The translations under genes were made by a program, and so were the position numbers. Shown piece by piece: positions 38,701 to 52,100 of a stretch of 64,000 nt of DNA. Origin of the DNA: Brugia malayi (lineage: Eukaryota > Nematoda > Chromadorea > Rhabditida > Onchocercidae); the NCBI RefSeq assembly GCF_000002995.4, contig NW_025062475.1:7568187-7632186 (forward strand), in the 5' to 3' direction. The notes beneath the pieces were generated by a model. That model was not told the DNA's origin and did not search any database. It was given only the letters and a program-made list of their open reading frames with translations. The first letter of the stretch is position 1, and the number at the start of each line of letters is the position of its first letter.

Positions 38701-41700
38701 GTAGATGATGCTGCTGGTAATAATATTATAATATCAGTAACTGCTTGATAGTAATTCAAAAAAAATCTCTGATCTTAAGTCTGACTTCAGATGTTTTATA
38801 AATAGTCTAAATACTAACAACTATTATAGCTTTTCTTAATCTAACTGCCTAAGGCTAAGAAGTTGCTCCTATTACACCGTTGAATCATTTGGAGAACCAA
38901 TCGAATTATATGTTTTCTATTTCAAAGGATACGACTATCATTTTGATAAGCGATTTGTTACTTTAATGCTTCTAAAGAAATAAATTTAATCTCATTGATA
39001 ATAATAATAATAATGATAGCAGTATCAAGCAAAGATCAAAAAATTCACTCTTAGATTCCAGAGTTAAGCATTACTAATTGAAAGATTCGACTTACAGTAT
39101 TTGATAGATCATAAAAATGCATTAATATAGTCAACCTGTTTATTTTAAAGCTTTAAATATATCAGTATCAACATAAATAATAAGAGCAAAACGAAATGTT
39201 ATCTGTGCATTATCATTTCTCGAGATCTGTCACTTTGATAAGCGATAGTAATCACTACTTTGATGGATTGCTTTTGTACTTTGCCCAATTTGCATTACTC
39301 AATCAAAAAACATTCTAATAATTATTCAAAATCCTCTGATAGATTTTCTGTACGAAGCAACTAATCATTATACATAATCATGCAACTAATTTCCTCTTCC
39401 TTACTCAAATATTCAAGATTTGAAATGTGATTGTTCTGATTTATTTTTAACTCCAAAATTATCAAATAATCCACTTTTTTTTATCCTTGGGAATTTATTA
39501 TCCAAGATCAGGGCTACTATGGCGACTCTTACTCCGTTAGTTTTAGTGCATAATCGTACTTTGATAACTGCTGGTATTATGTTAATGGATTGTTATGTTT
39601 ATGTTTCCTTGAATTCTGATCTTTTAAATTTTGTTTTTTATGTGCGAATTTTTACTATAGTTTTTGTGCATTAATAGAACAGTGAGAAAGAAATCTCGGA
39701 GAGAGATTGGTCGATCGACTGAAGTTATTTTGTCAGCCAAAGCACCAAATCACATTTACTCTGTTAATTTCACTACAAACTGACTTATTTTGCTAAGTAA
39801 ATAAGCATGCATAGTGATGAGTTAAATTACAGTTAAAAGCAATACTGTTTGGTTTCTAATTTTAAGGTGAGTGTTAGTGAATTTATTAACTTTCATCATA
39901 CTGTTTTGCTGCTACCTTTACATCACTGCTGCTATTCATTTGATTGCCATTATGGTGACATTTGCCATGCCACCTCATCAACCTGTGATGCAGGAGAAGC
40001 AGGTTTACAACAGGAAAACAAAGACAAGAAAGAGAGATAATCGTTTTCTTTGCACTGTCTGTCTTACTTTCTTTTGCTTTTGAAAGATTAGGGCTCGATA
40101 TTAGAAGTGTAAGGGTAACACTCATCTTTTACAATTTGTTTGCTACTAATTATACTAATGAAGTGAAGTGAAAATAAGTCTTTATATTTATTTGAACATT
40201 TATTTGAGCGAAGAGATTGAACATTTGAGCAAACAACAGAGCTAATATTCTCCGGAGAGCTGATATGATTGAAATTCTCGAACCTTCGATCATAAGGATA
40301 GGTAAATTGACTTGTTCTTTTAATAGGTTGCCTTCAATCATATCACTGCTAGATTAAATCAGACAGTGAAATCATATTCTACCTATAAACATATCATAAG
40401 GAAGACTTATTCGTAAAATGGAACCGAAAACTTCAAAACAACTTCATTTTTATTGGAAAGATGTTTAGAAGACGAATTGTTGAGTGGTTTTGCTTTATGA
40501 ATAAATTCTGTTCTCGAGCATATCAAGATCTCCCGAATCCGCCTTATCTATTAACATATCCTGCTCTCCTTTCTATCCCTCCCTCTCTTTCTCTCTCTTC
40601 AACCTCTTCTCAAAATTTCATCCATCATCACTCATATGGAAATTGAATAAGCATTCATACTTCATTCATTCTATATTTGTGAAAGTTTTTATTAAATTAA
40701 GGCCTTCATATATAACGACGATGGATTTAAGGCATTCTTTTTGCTCTTATAAATTTCAGAAATTCGATCGATTTTCTATACAGCAAAATTTCATTCGAAA
40801 TCACTCCTGCATATCTTTTCTAACAAAATGATTAATTTTGGTGAAAATAGAAGGACAAGGAAACATCCACAAATTACGACTAAAAAAAGCGGAGAATTTA
40901 TCCTGATTTTAATGTATAAAATGTTACAATTTCCCTTAATGTATAAATGTTAACACTCACTTATAGAAGAAAAGAATTTCTTGTGATTCTTTAGAAAATA
41001 AACAAAAACGTAAGAAATAAAAATTGTTAAATCAAAATCAGAATTTACATAAACAATAATGTGTTGATGACGCTAGTGTAATGGCTATTTTGCTGAGTAC
41101 CCTAACGATTGACGGACGATATTTATGTGAAAATGCAATAAAAAAATATGAAAAAACAAAAATGCATGTTGTCGTTTTTGCTAATGACGCATGAAAAATC
41201 ATGCAAATTTTGATAATTGATTAACTTCTGCTCAATGTAGCATTAGACTTTAGAAATTTCAAATTTGAATTTAGTTGTAAGAAGAGAAGAGGACAATTTC
41301 TCTTACTTTAAAATCAAGTTTATCACTTTATCATCTTATAAAGTTTGTATCCTTTTTTATACTTCATTAATTGATTTCGAAATTTTCATTCACAAAGAGA
41401 TTTTCTTTAAAATTAAATCTGAAATTAAAGATTTTTTTTTTTGGAAATTTTGCATGCATATATAATCCTTTCTGTATTTTTATCAAAATCATGAACTATT
41501 TGAAAGCAATTGAATGAATTGTTGTTGAAGATTTTCGCGCTAGCAAAAATGAGCGCTGAAATGAATTATCAGATTTTAACAAATTTTTATTCACAAAAAG
41601 ATTTTAAATTAGACAAAAAAATATTATCAGACAAAAAATATGTGAAGAAGAAATGAATATTATCATTTCAAAATGTATATGGTTGAAACAGGTTAATACT

Positions 41701-44700
41701 AAAATAATATTTTCCTTTTAAGGTTTTCTAAGCAGTGCAAATGAAATTCAGACAATTACTACATTCTCGTTAGTGAACAATCTAAGCAGCAGCAGCAGCA
41801 GATAGAAAAAGTAGTAAGAATTAAATTTATAGATAGAATAACGATGGAATTTAAAATTTGTCTTGAATGAATAACTTTTAAACAGTTCCTTATAAATTCA
41901 CTTAATGCCTAACGATCATCATTGTACTGAATAGATTTTATCAATAATGATCTATTAATCGATCGATTTCTCACGACAAATTTCTTAAAAAGTTTTTTTT
42001 TTCTTATTTGGTGAGTGTTCAAATGCTTCATTACATTTCCATCCAATGCTGAAAATGTGTTGATATTTTTAAAACTGAACTATTAAAGAAAGATGGATGA
42101 GGGTTGATGTGTCTTATCTTATCTGATATTAATTGTTACAGCTGTTGTTATTTTCCGATACTATTCTTGATAATCCTACTTCTGAACAAGCGTAAATGGG
42201 TTAGCTTGTCTGGAACTGATTAGGTTATAGTAACCGAGTTTGGAAATTTTTAATTGTGTCAACTACTCAGCCAACACCCCTTATTCTTATCCTTATAATC
42301 TCATAGATTTACATGGGAGACATCACGACGCAGTATAAAAAGGTCACTCTTGTTTTGCTCTACACTAGCACAAAAACCAAGTTAAATGCTCTTTCTGCCT
42401 TTCAATGAAATCACATCTGCAAAACAAAAAAAAAAAGATTTCTCAGTGATAATATGCAATTTTCAATTGGTTTTCATATAGTAATAAAGAATGGAAAATA
42501 AACAAGTAGACAGACGCGTTTAATCTTCAATGAAGCCATCAAATTTTATTGCTTAAAGGACGGTGTAATTCTGAGGTATTCTGATAAATGGGTGTAAGCG
42601 GAATCGGTTTGTTTTTCAACTACTATTTTAACTTTCACACATTAGTTATCATTCATTTGATGTATCAATTAGGAACGTAATTATGTTGGAGAGGAAATCT
42701 GACAAAATCATTTTTATTTGCATTAAAAATTTTATAAATTTCTTGCAGTTGAAAAAGGTCTCAAGAAAATTTCAAAAAAAAAAAAAAATTGTCACTAGAC
42801 CGGTACAATTGTAAGAGTCTCTGTTGATTTCCCTTCTTAACAACTAACCGTCTCTATCAAACAGACAAATCAATTCGGTCTGACTGTTTTAGAGCGTCGA
42901 AGAAATTCTAATTAATGCTTTCAATTTAAGATTTTTCTGGAATTCTTGAGTTGCACCAGCTTGCAATTAATTTGCATTCCAGTTGACAAGAAGACCAAGA
43001 CACAAACTGAAGTGAATTGAGATGACCAGCTGCGCTTCTTATTTTTCTTTTTCGCAGGAAGAATGAACATCTATGCAAAAGTTTGCAATAAAAAATGTGC
43101 AAACTAAATCTCAGTATTATTGTTAACAAAAAAATTTTATCGTTTGCCTACCTTTACGTCTAAAAAATTTCATATTTCTTATTTCTAAATATTCTTTATA
43201 TCTATAATGTCAAAATTTTTCAGTTGGAAGTGAAATCACTTAACGGAGTTATTGCAATTTCGCATGACCTTCATAAGTATAAAAGAATCACTGCAGAAAA
43301 AGATAATGCATATAGAAATTGTGAAAAGTTCAAAATATTACAGGCTGTCGAATTTCTTATGGATTCGAAAAGGAAAGTCATTATCACTCGTCTGATAAAG
43401 GGAATAAAGAGATGAAGTTCCTAATAAGTGATTATTGGAATTGAGATGATGATGATAATTCATTTCACTTTGAACAAGAAATAAGCTTAGTAAGTCTGAA
43501 TGATAAGTGATCTGTAAGTTATGCTACCAGTTGATAGTTTTCGAAATGCGACAATCTTAGTGAAAATAATTATAATAAAAGACTAAAAATCCTATTTGAA
43601 TTTTAAACAAGCTATGAAAAAAAAACTCAAGATGTGTGGATACAAAAGTTTTTACTTTGGTAACTAGCTAGTCCAGAATTTATAATTAAAAAGTATAAAA
43701 GTCAATGTATTACTGCATATCACTTCGTCGCAGCTTTTTTCTAAGCTTTTTTCTATCCCATCTTCTATGATCATTATCTTTGACATCTTATATTTTTCAA
43801 TCTGGGAATGAGAAAGCAATAAGAAATTCATTGGAAACATATTTTATTATACCTTTGCAGGAATATTTGTGCTTAGAGAGAACTTTGATAAAATTAAGCA
43901 GTTGAAATAGAAATATTTCTTTGAACCGTAATTAAAATTTAATTAATTTAGTAATAGTTTTGAAATTTAGCAGTAATTTCTAAAAGTTTTGTCAGGAATT
44001 TAAATTTCAAGACTTTATAGTTCTAAAGATGTTGAAAGAAAGCTGAATTTCCATTACAAACTAACAAAACATTGATCTCTTCATAAATCATAATAATGAC
44101 CCTCCATACCATTTACCATTCATTTTCGCAATAGCAATTTCAGGCGAAAGGTACAAAATGCTTTTATTGGATAAATTCAACCTTTGACAAAAATGATTTC
44201 TTTTCAAAAAGATTAAAATTGGATGTAACACCACATTAGTCATACTTCTTTGAGATAAATATTGCTCTTAAAAAACCATAAAAATAAATGAATCTTTCCA
44301 CTTGCATAATTAACATAATTAGTGAATGAATAGGCGTAAAAACGTAACGGATATCAAATCATCCATAGTAGTATATGACAGAAGAAAGGATAAGCTTTTC
44401 TCTTTTGGATCTGATATAAAACAAACTAATTATTTTCGCATCCACTCATATTATACTAGCCATTTCCTGTGTAAGCGGAAGAAAGTTTTAAGATTAGGTT
44501 TTGTTTCTTCCTTGTCGTACTCTTACTTTATCAAAATAAATGATAAAATAACTTTGAACAATCCGAGTAACTCACATATAAGCACAAAAGTTTATTTCGT
44601 TAGTGAAAAAATCACAAAAATGAAGAATGCTAATGGTAATCGTAGCACATAATAATGAAGTGACTTGTAAAGTATCTGTCAATAAATTCTTCAATGTTTC

Positions 44701-45649
44701 ATCATTTTTTTGACAGTCTTTTTCTTCCTAAAGCACCTAACTGATTTCACTTTGTTTATGAACAATAGCAGAAGATCTTCAATTAAACCTGAATTAATCT
44801 GTATCACGGAAATCTGTCGTTGAATATGTCAAATAATGCTTATGAATTCATTTCTTGATATTATAATGATTTTTCCATGTTGCAATAAATTGAATAGTTG
44901 TCAATGAAATTGCCAAACTGGAGTCATGTCCAATTCATTTGCACTCATTGATGAAAGTGTGACAGTTATAAAGTTTTATATTAGTGAAATGGAAAATTAA
45001 TTCGAAAAAGACTTTCAAAACATCTAGGAAATAGGGAAGAAATGAAAATAAAGAGCTCTTTGATTCGCTTTCAATTTGTAGAATTTTCATAATTTTTTGC
45101 AATCAATTTTTTTTACAGTTAATATAATTACTTTTTATAATTGAAATGCTTAAACTCATATTAAGAAGAAACTTTTTTTTTCTTCTTTTTTGAATATAAA
45201 TGAATGCAATCATATATACTTTGTATGCATAATTCATTTAATTAAAGACAACTGAATTTGATGGACTATGTAAAGTTGAAGAAATGAAAGAGTGATATAT
45301 CGCAGTTAGAGTAGTTAAGAAACAAAGAGAAAGTTTTTCAGGAAGAAAATCATTAAACTTTAAGCAAATTTCTCTTCCATTTTTAGCGGAAAACAGATCA
45401 CAAATATTAACTGGCGGGTCATTTGTCTTTTTATATTTTGATGAATGGAATTTTGCATTGCTAAATTGAATGTGTAATGTGATAAGTACAGTGATAAGCA
45501 CATTGCGTATTAGTTACCAATAAGAAGGATTTGAAAAATAATAGATTTCTCTATTGATGTCCCTTCAGAGATATTCTACTTGTCCCTTGATCTCCATAAC
45601 TTGAAATGATATTTACCTTCAGTAGACCAGTAGATTAATTACATAGTTA
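35741..45649. other. Long gene-free spacer between the two paralogs
   Basis: Nearly 10 kb of AT-rich DNA with no supported exon. Simple repeats include (ATA)n near 39000-39015, (AGC)n at 41784-41800 and a pyrimidine-rich patch near 40570-40600. Overlapping open frames on both strands at 39849-40125, and plus-strand frames at 43224-43415 (behind a TTTTTCAG) and 44326-44652, lack partners, domains or conserved motifs. The 43224 frame is the most exon-like of them. No trace of a third paralog was seen. Confidence 0.5.
41784..41800 (+). repeat. (AGC)n trinucleotide repeat
   Basis: Five to six AGC units in non-coding DNA. No open reading frame supports a Gln or Ser tract. Confidence 0.7.
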
Positions 45650-45655
45650 TTTATT
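45650..45655 (-). terminator. Poly(A) signal AATAAA of paralog 2
   Basis: Minus-strand AATAAA 46 bases past the stop codon at 45701. It supports the terminal exon chosen for paralog 2. Confidence 0.5.
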
Positions 45656-45700
45656 ATACAATGCAGTTTCTATTTTTAAATCTCATCAAGTTTATGTCAA

Positions 45701-48700
45701 TTAGTCTTTGATCATTTCCTGATGATAAACAAATTTTGGAAGATTGTCGACTTTGCGAGCGTAAGATCGAATCGACAAATCTAATTTCACATAGCAAATG
45801 GAAGGAAGGAAAAGTGAATGTGCATCGTTTACAAATAAAGCAAATAGAAAGGTGTTCAAATGATTCATCTTTTATTCCTTCGACAACGTATGAAAAAAGG
45901 AAGAAGGTCACTGCAGCGTACCCTCAAACTTCTAATTTCCGTCTTTGCTCAGAGATGATATTATTATATGTTCATCAAATAAAAAGCCAACTAATAAGTA
46001 ATCCAAATAAGAAAATAAACTGGAAAGTACTTTTGTATTTCTAATAGAATCCAATGTATGTTTTAAGTAGAATTGATCATATCATTCAGACACACACACA
46101 CAAATAATAAGTTTTAATCGTTAATGGGAAAGAAATACCAAACACTGTCTGTGCTTATTCGATTCGAAGAAAATACTTTTTAAACCACTCTGAGTCATAT
46201 CGGTGATTCAGCTGCTTGCTTACGGTACATTTTGCGCTTAAGTTCGTTCAGTATGCTTTATTCCATGGAAATAAAAGAATAACATTGATGGAAGAAATAT
46301 GATGCCATGACAATTTAATGGTGCAAAACAACACTGATAGAAATGCTTTTCTTACGGCGACAAATCAGTAAATATTTTGAATATACTACAACATTGGTTA
46401 GAGTTCTCATAAATCAATAATAAAATGTGAGCTGATAAAACTGCAAAAGATTAGCAAGTAAGACAGAAGAACTCACCAGCAACAGGGTTGGAGAATTCCT
46501 TAACTGAATCCCGAAAAATCCTAAAAAATTTATCTTAAGTATCCAATGTTCCGTCAAAAAACGTAAAAGTTATAAAGATAGATTCAAGAAATATGGGTAA
46601 TAACTGTCAGTTGGTATTGATATTACAATAGATGAATTAGGTTTATTTGTTTTGGGATGAATCGGTAAAATTCTGGTTATCTTCTTCTTAGTTTTATACA
46701 ATAATATGCCGAAATGACCATTGGTTATTCTTCATTTCTTCTGAGCCAAATATTTTATGTTTATTGCATACTCACAAAATAAATTCTTTCAAAAAGTTAA
46801 TCATAATAAAGTATTTCACCTTAAATGACTACTTAAAAAAGATCCAACTACACTTTCAAGTTACCATTACAAACAGGTGGTATATCAGTATACTTATAAT
46901 ACCTATGTATTCTATCAGGAAGTACTAATTCTGTATTCCAATCGTTGGCTACAATATGATAGCCTGAAACATTATTCCCAGTAACTGTTCCACAGTGATT
47001 GTTTTCCATTCGATGTGGCATCAGTGTGGAACAATCATTCCTTGGCTCATATCTAAAACACTAGAAAAAATACTGATTGATAATTATTTTTGTGTAAGAA
47101 CTACCGATAAGTTAATTTCCTGTAATTATTGGAAAAGAGCTATCCGAAAAAAATGTCAAATAAAAGTTGAAAGCAGAATGGCATTGATGCAGTTCCACAT
47201 AATTTGCATTAACTTTGACATCTCTCTAATGACAAACTTGAAAATAGCGGATGTAGTTCCGGATCTTATTGAAATTCCGGATGTTCCAAAGTCCCAAGTA
47301 TCACATCTTTCTTTCTTCAGTTCTTGGGGATTGTAAATTATGTGTAATGCATAGGTAGGAGTGGATGAATAAATATACATGCAAAAGCATTCATTTAAAC
47401 GTTCCCGTAATTGGATAGGAGACTCATTTTATATTCTGAATGTTTTTTAAATTGGTTAATAACTCAGTTTGAGCACAAAAATTTCGCAAACTTTTCTGCA
47501 ATTATTGAATAAGAGTAAAATATTTAAAAACTTATCAAATTCTCGACGCAACCAAAAAGTCAGATAGTGAAGAAATAATTTTCGACCACTTTGTGAAATA
47601 AAACTGTTTGTGCTCAGACAAACAATTTTTAAAATGTGTAAGCATCAGAAGAAAGCAAAGAAGAATTTTTTGAAAAAAGAAAACTTAATAAAATAGAGAA
47701 CTTTTGCTGTTCCTGATGTCGGAAGTAATTAAATTCTGCAAACTAAAGAGTGGACTTTTTAGCTAAAAGATAATTTTTGTTTAAAAAAATCTCTTTATTA
47801 CATTCTCTCTGAAACATAAGCAGCCGTAACTTATCGAATTTTATGGCATGCATTATCAATTTATCTAATTTACCTAGAAATTTCAATATTGGTTAGTCGT
47901 TTCTTGTGAGAAGTAGTTTGGTGTCTTCGGCAAATTGTTGAATTATTATTGCAGCATTTCATACTGCACTTTGCAACATTTCTCCTGAAATTAGATCGCC
48001 GTTCGCGAAGATATGCAATTAGGACGCATGAAAATGCAGCGGATGTTGCAACTGCAATTGCTGACAGCACCATTAGACCTATATGAACCAGCGTTTCTGG
48101 TGGACCGTTCACGTGATGCATAAATTCACGTGATTCAGATTCCGATAACTGAAAAATAACAGATTGTTGAGTTAAATCATAAAAGTCATGAAGTATGGTA
48201 ACATTAAGGTAAAGAAGTAGTAGATACAAATAAATTAGCAAACAATATTTATAATTTAAGTACAGGAATAAATAAAAATTAAAGGTGACAAAGTGCTAGT
48301 GATTACCTGACCAACAATTGCATAACTTTCGCTGCAAGAGCACCAAGGGCAATTAAGTTCATACTTTTGTATGATTATTGCTGCATTAAAACATTTACCA
48401 GTCAGGTTTAAAGTTACTTTATCAGATTGTTGTTGCAAGGGAACTGTTGCTGGTGTTTTTTCTTGTTCTGCTGATTTGAATATTAATTCTCGCTGAAAAA
48501 TTGAAAATTAAAAAATGAAAAATAATGAAAACTAAAAAAATAAATAAAGTAATAATCAAAATATTAAGTGGAACAATGATCACTAAAAAGGAACCTGCCT
48601 TATCATCAAAAACGCGAACTGCTTGCGTGGAATCACAGGTTCTTGAAAATCCATAAATTGGATCGACGCCTACTACCTCATAATTAAACGTTATGTCTGC

Positions 48701-49157
48701 AGGTCTTCCTTTACTCCAGTAACTTATAAACATATGTGAAGAATCCTAAATCAAATAATCCATTCTATTTTGAAATGAAAATTTATTTTAAAAAAACTTC
48801 CACGAAGACCAGCGTAAAAACTAGCTTATAGCAACTTATTTAAATTCTAAAAAAATAATTCTGAGAAATTACATTCATTTCAAAGAATATTGAATAAAAG
48901 CTCACGAAAAATTCGTGTATAGACCAGCTGGAGGAAGTCCTTTCATCGCTAAGTAAGTTCCATTCAGATAATGTTAACCTGGAATCGTCACATCCAGCAG
49001 AAGTCAGACAACCTTTAGTCCACGTAACAGATACAGGCTCAACGGTTACCCAGAATGACGTTACTGGTGACTGCACAGGCATGGACGGTGAACAGCGTAT
49101 CAAAAGTTTTCGGGATATCAGAGTTGCTAATGCAATCAGAAAAGAGTGTCTAATCAT
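45701..49157 (-). CDS. Single-pass membrane protein, paralog 2 of the same unrecognised Cys-rich family
   Basis: Exons 49157-48906, 48745-48599, 48492-48307, 48148-47874, 47052-46865 and 45780-45701 give about 375 residues; an optional 69-base exon (47306-47238) would make 398. The start MIRHSFLIALATLIS is a signal peptide whose ATG sits 11 bases after a TATTTCAG acceptor, so a trans-spliced start is likely. The ectodomain has KGCLTSAGC, DITFNYEVVGVDPIYGFSR, a TCDST motif, GKCFNA and CPWCSC. A transmembrane helix (HIGLMVLSAIAVATSAAF) and a Cys-rich juxtamembrane stretch (KCSMKCCNNN) follow. The tail holds NDWNTELVLPDRIHRYYKY and ends FVYHQEMIKD. Exons 1-4 match paralog 1 in order and phase; the tails have diverged. 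The exon 2 donor at the homologous place would be GC, not GT. The last two exons rest on phase, splice sites and the poly(A) signal. Confidence 0.72.
46090..46102 (+). repeat. (CA)n dinucleotide repeat in paralog 2 intron
   Basis: About six CA units inside the last intron of the minus-strand membrane-protein gene. Confidence 0.65.
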
Positions 49158-52100
49158 AATAAGATACCCTGAAATAATATCCACAAATTAAGATTAGATC
49201 AGATAAATTATTTCTATGAGTCATAAGTGATTAGTAATTCTCTATAGTGTTTGCAGTGATGTTTCTGCACTTTAAATAACTGATTCCTGCAAAACTAGGC
49301 CATTAAATTTAGAAAAAAAATTTGAATGTAACAAAACCAAACAAAAAAAAAAAAAGATAAGACATTTAAAATATATTACTTGACAACCTTTCTAGGATAT
49401 TTCCTTCAAAGTAATTCAACTTTTACTATGGTTTACTTTTGCTATAATATCTTTCACTATGAAATTTTGTTTGAATCCAAGTTTCTTGGATTTTAGTTAT
49501 ATTTCTTTTACTACAATTTTAACTCATGGAATGTGTTAGTATTTAAAATACTCTTTTGATGTCTTCTTTACAATAACCATTAGACTTTGACTTGTATTTC
49601 GGAACACAATCAGTGAAATAAACTGAAACAAGAAAAACATTGGAAGTCGATTTCAAAAAATTAAAGAAGGAATTCCAATTAATCAACCATTTCAAATATT
49701 TTATTGGACTTATTTAATTTTATGATTCACTTAGATATCTTCTTTACCTACTAATTTAGTGAAACTAGTTCTCAATTCTCAGTGTCCAGAATATCATTTG
49801 CGTTTATAGAAAAATTTTTTCTTATTTAAAGAATGTAATATTCCCTTAAAATGCGGTTTTATCTTAAGGAAAAATTAGCAAATTTTTTAAGGAATAAGTC
49901 CAAAATAGATGACAAAAATTTGTCGCCAAGAGTTAAGTGCGAAGTCAAAACTAGCCAAGAGCAAAACTAAGCGAAGTCTAAGCCTTAAGATACTGGAATA
50001 TTTTTCAATGGCCTAACTGAGTCAACCACCATCCATTCTCCATCGATGACTAATGCCTTTTATCAACTCTATGCTGACCATAAATTACACTGTGCAAATA
50101 TATCATTCTACAAGTGTGAAATTAATTTATGAAAAATAACTGCAAATTTTGATGGTCAGATTATGTGTGACTGCTTGTCAGTAAGATACTCATGTGCTAG
50201 AATGAGTTAATAGATAATTTATAAGCTTAAAAGCTTAAATAATGCATACCTTCATATAATATATGTCTTCTCGCAACTATTCACCAATAGGTTTCACGAA
50301 CTGATTATTCCGAAACTTAGAACGAATACTGTCAACATCAATCATTTTCTATCTTTGGTAAAATCCTATATTAAAAAGTGACAAATAGAAAGTGAGTTTC
50401 TCTCAACAGCGAAAGCATAGATTTAAGAAAGATTTGAGTGCAACTAGGTAGTAGCATTTTTTCATTACATAAAAAAAGCTAAAAAAATATATAAATTTTT
50501 AATTAGCACTAACAAATAAGAATTCACTTCTAAATCGACTCTCAAATGAGGGAATTCAGTAATTAAGGATATGAAAATTGCTCTCACAGGTATTGGCTTT
50601 ATAAATAATGGGCGAGTAGGGAAAGAGGAAAAGCCTTTCTCTCTCTCTCTTTGCTAAGAAGAAATTTTTGGATTATTTGCAACATCAACAAAATGATTTC
50701 GTTATTCAATTTCAGACCAATAGAACCCTACCAATTATATATCCAGAGAAGTCGTTGAATAAAAAAGTTATTGCATCGACATACTGACAAATTCCACGAG
50801 CCATCAACTTATTCAGCACTTTAACAAACTAAAATTGACCCTAAAATTATGGAAAATATAAAAATACAAGCGCGTGTAGATTATATTTCTAAATGACATG
50901 TTGGAATGTTGCGGAATGGATTAAATATTTGTTGAAGATAACCGATCGTTTTATAATATCAATGAAATAAATCAGATCAAAAAGTAATTTTTGCTGTGCT
51001 CCAACATCCAACACTGCACAATTTATCATTACTGTGTTATATGTGAAATAACTTTTGATTGCACTTAGAAAATTCTTAATTAATAAACTACAAAGTTTTT
51101 CTAAAAGCCCTAGAAAAATAAGTCAATGAATTCTAAAAATTTTGTGAAAAATTGTGGTCGGATGATGAATATAAATGGACGACTGTTTCATGGCATTAGC
51201 ATTCCATACAAAAATAGAATTCTCCGTTTACTCAAAATGAAAAAGAGCTAAAATAGGTTTCGCGTTTCAGTAGTGCGAAAGTAGAAAAGTAGTAAAAGCA
51301 TATTTTATTACTTTTTTACTTTCCTTACAACTTAAATCATTTTACTCACTGCAATATATATTAGTGAACTGAAAGCTGAACATTTTTAATTCTAAAAATA
51401 TATGTTCCCTGCAAATTTCAAATTTTTCAGCAACAACATCTTTTCATCTTAGATCCTATAGAAGTTTTCAATCTTTGATTTTGTTGTGTTTATTTCTAAT
51501 GCAAGGTATGAGACTGAAATATGAAACGTAAAGAATGAATAAATGGATTAGCATTTTATAAATAAGTTTAAAGTGCCTGAATACATTCTTCATTTATTTA
51601 ATATTGCCGTATTTCTCTGACCACACCTCAAGTCGTCAACAAACAATAAATGAAATAAAATGTTCTACTTCCAGAAACACTGCGACTTTCAATACCGAAT
51701 GTTTAACTTATTTTATAAAAAAAAATATTTCAGTAGCGATGGATGAATGTGATGATGACAATAATAGCACTGTTAATAGCACTAATGAAAGCAATAACCA
51801 ATTTTTTGATGCTATTTTGAACTAGAAGCCAAGCAGGAGCATTAAAGAGTTAGAGCCATAAATACTATTGGCATAAGTATTGGTAGCAATAGTTCTCACC
51901 TTCATTTTTTCTCAGTTTTCTTTTATTTTGTCTTGTTGCTCATCTTGTCCTCCCTCCTTTAAAATAAGTCATTGACTCTTTTAATTTAGGATTTAATCGA
52001 CTTCTGAAATCAAGATTGAAAACATCTACTGAATCGTGTGAATACGTTTCATTCGTTCCCACAGCTCTTCAGTGTTTAAACCAAGGATTTGAATCCTCAT

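Noticed and set aside
39849..40125. Overlapping open frames on both strands, one starting with a hydrophobic stretch
   Set aside because: There is no in-phase neighbour exon, no conserved motif, and the hydrophobic run follows from local T-richness.
45736..46044. 102-codon plus-strand frame starting with a CxxC motif (DCRLCERK)
   Set aside because: It has no second zinc-ligand pair and no splice partner. Its first part is antisense to the terminal exon of paralog 2, which has a matching phase and a poly(A) signal.
46995..47336. 113-codon plus-strand frame
   Set aside because: It is antisense to the tail exon of paralog 2 at 47052-46865, which has good splice sites and protein-like content.
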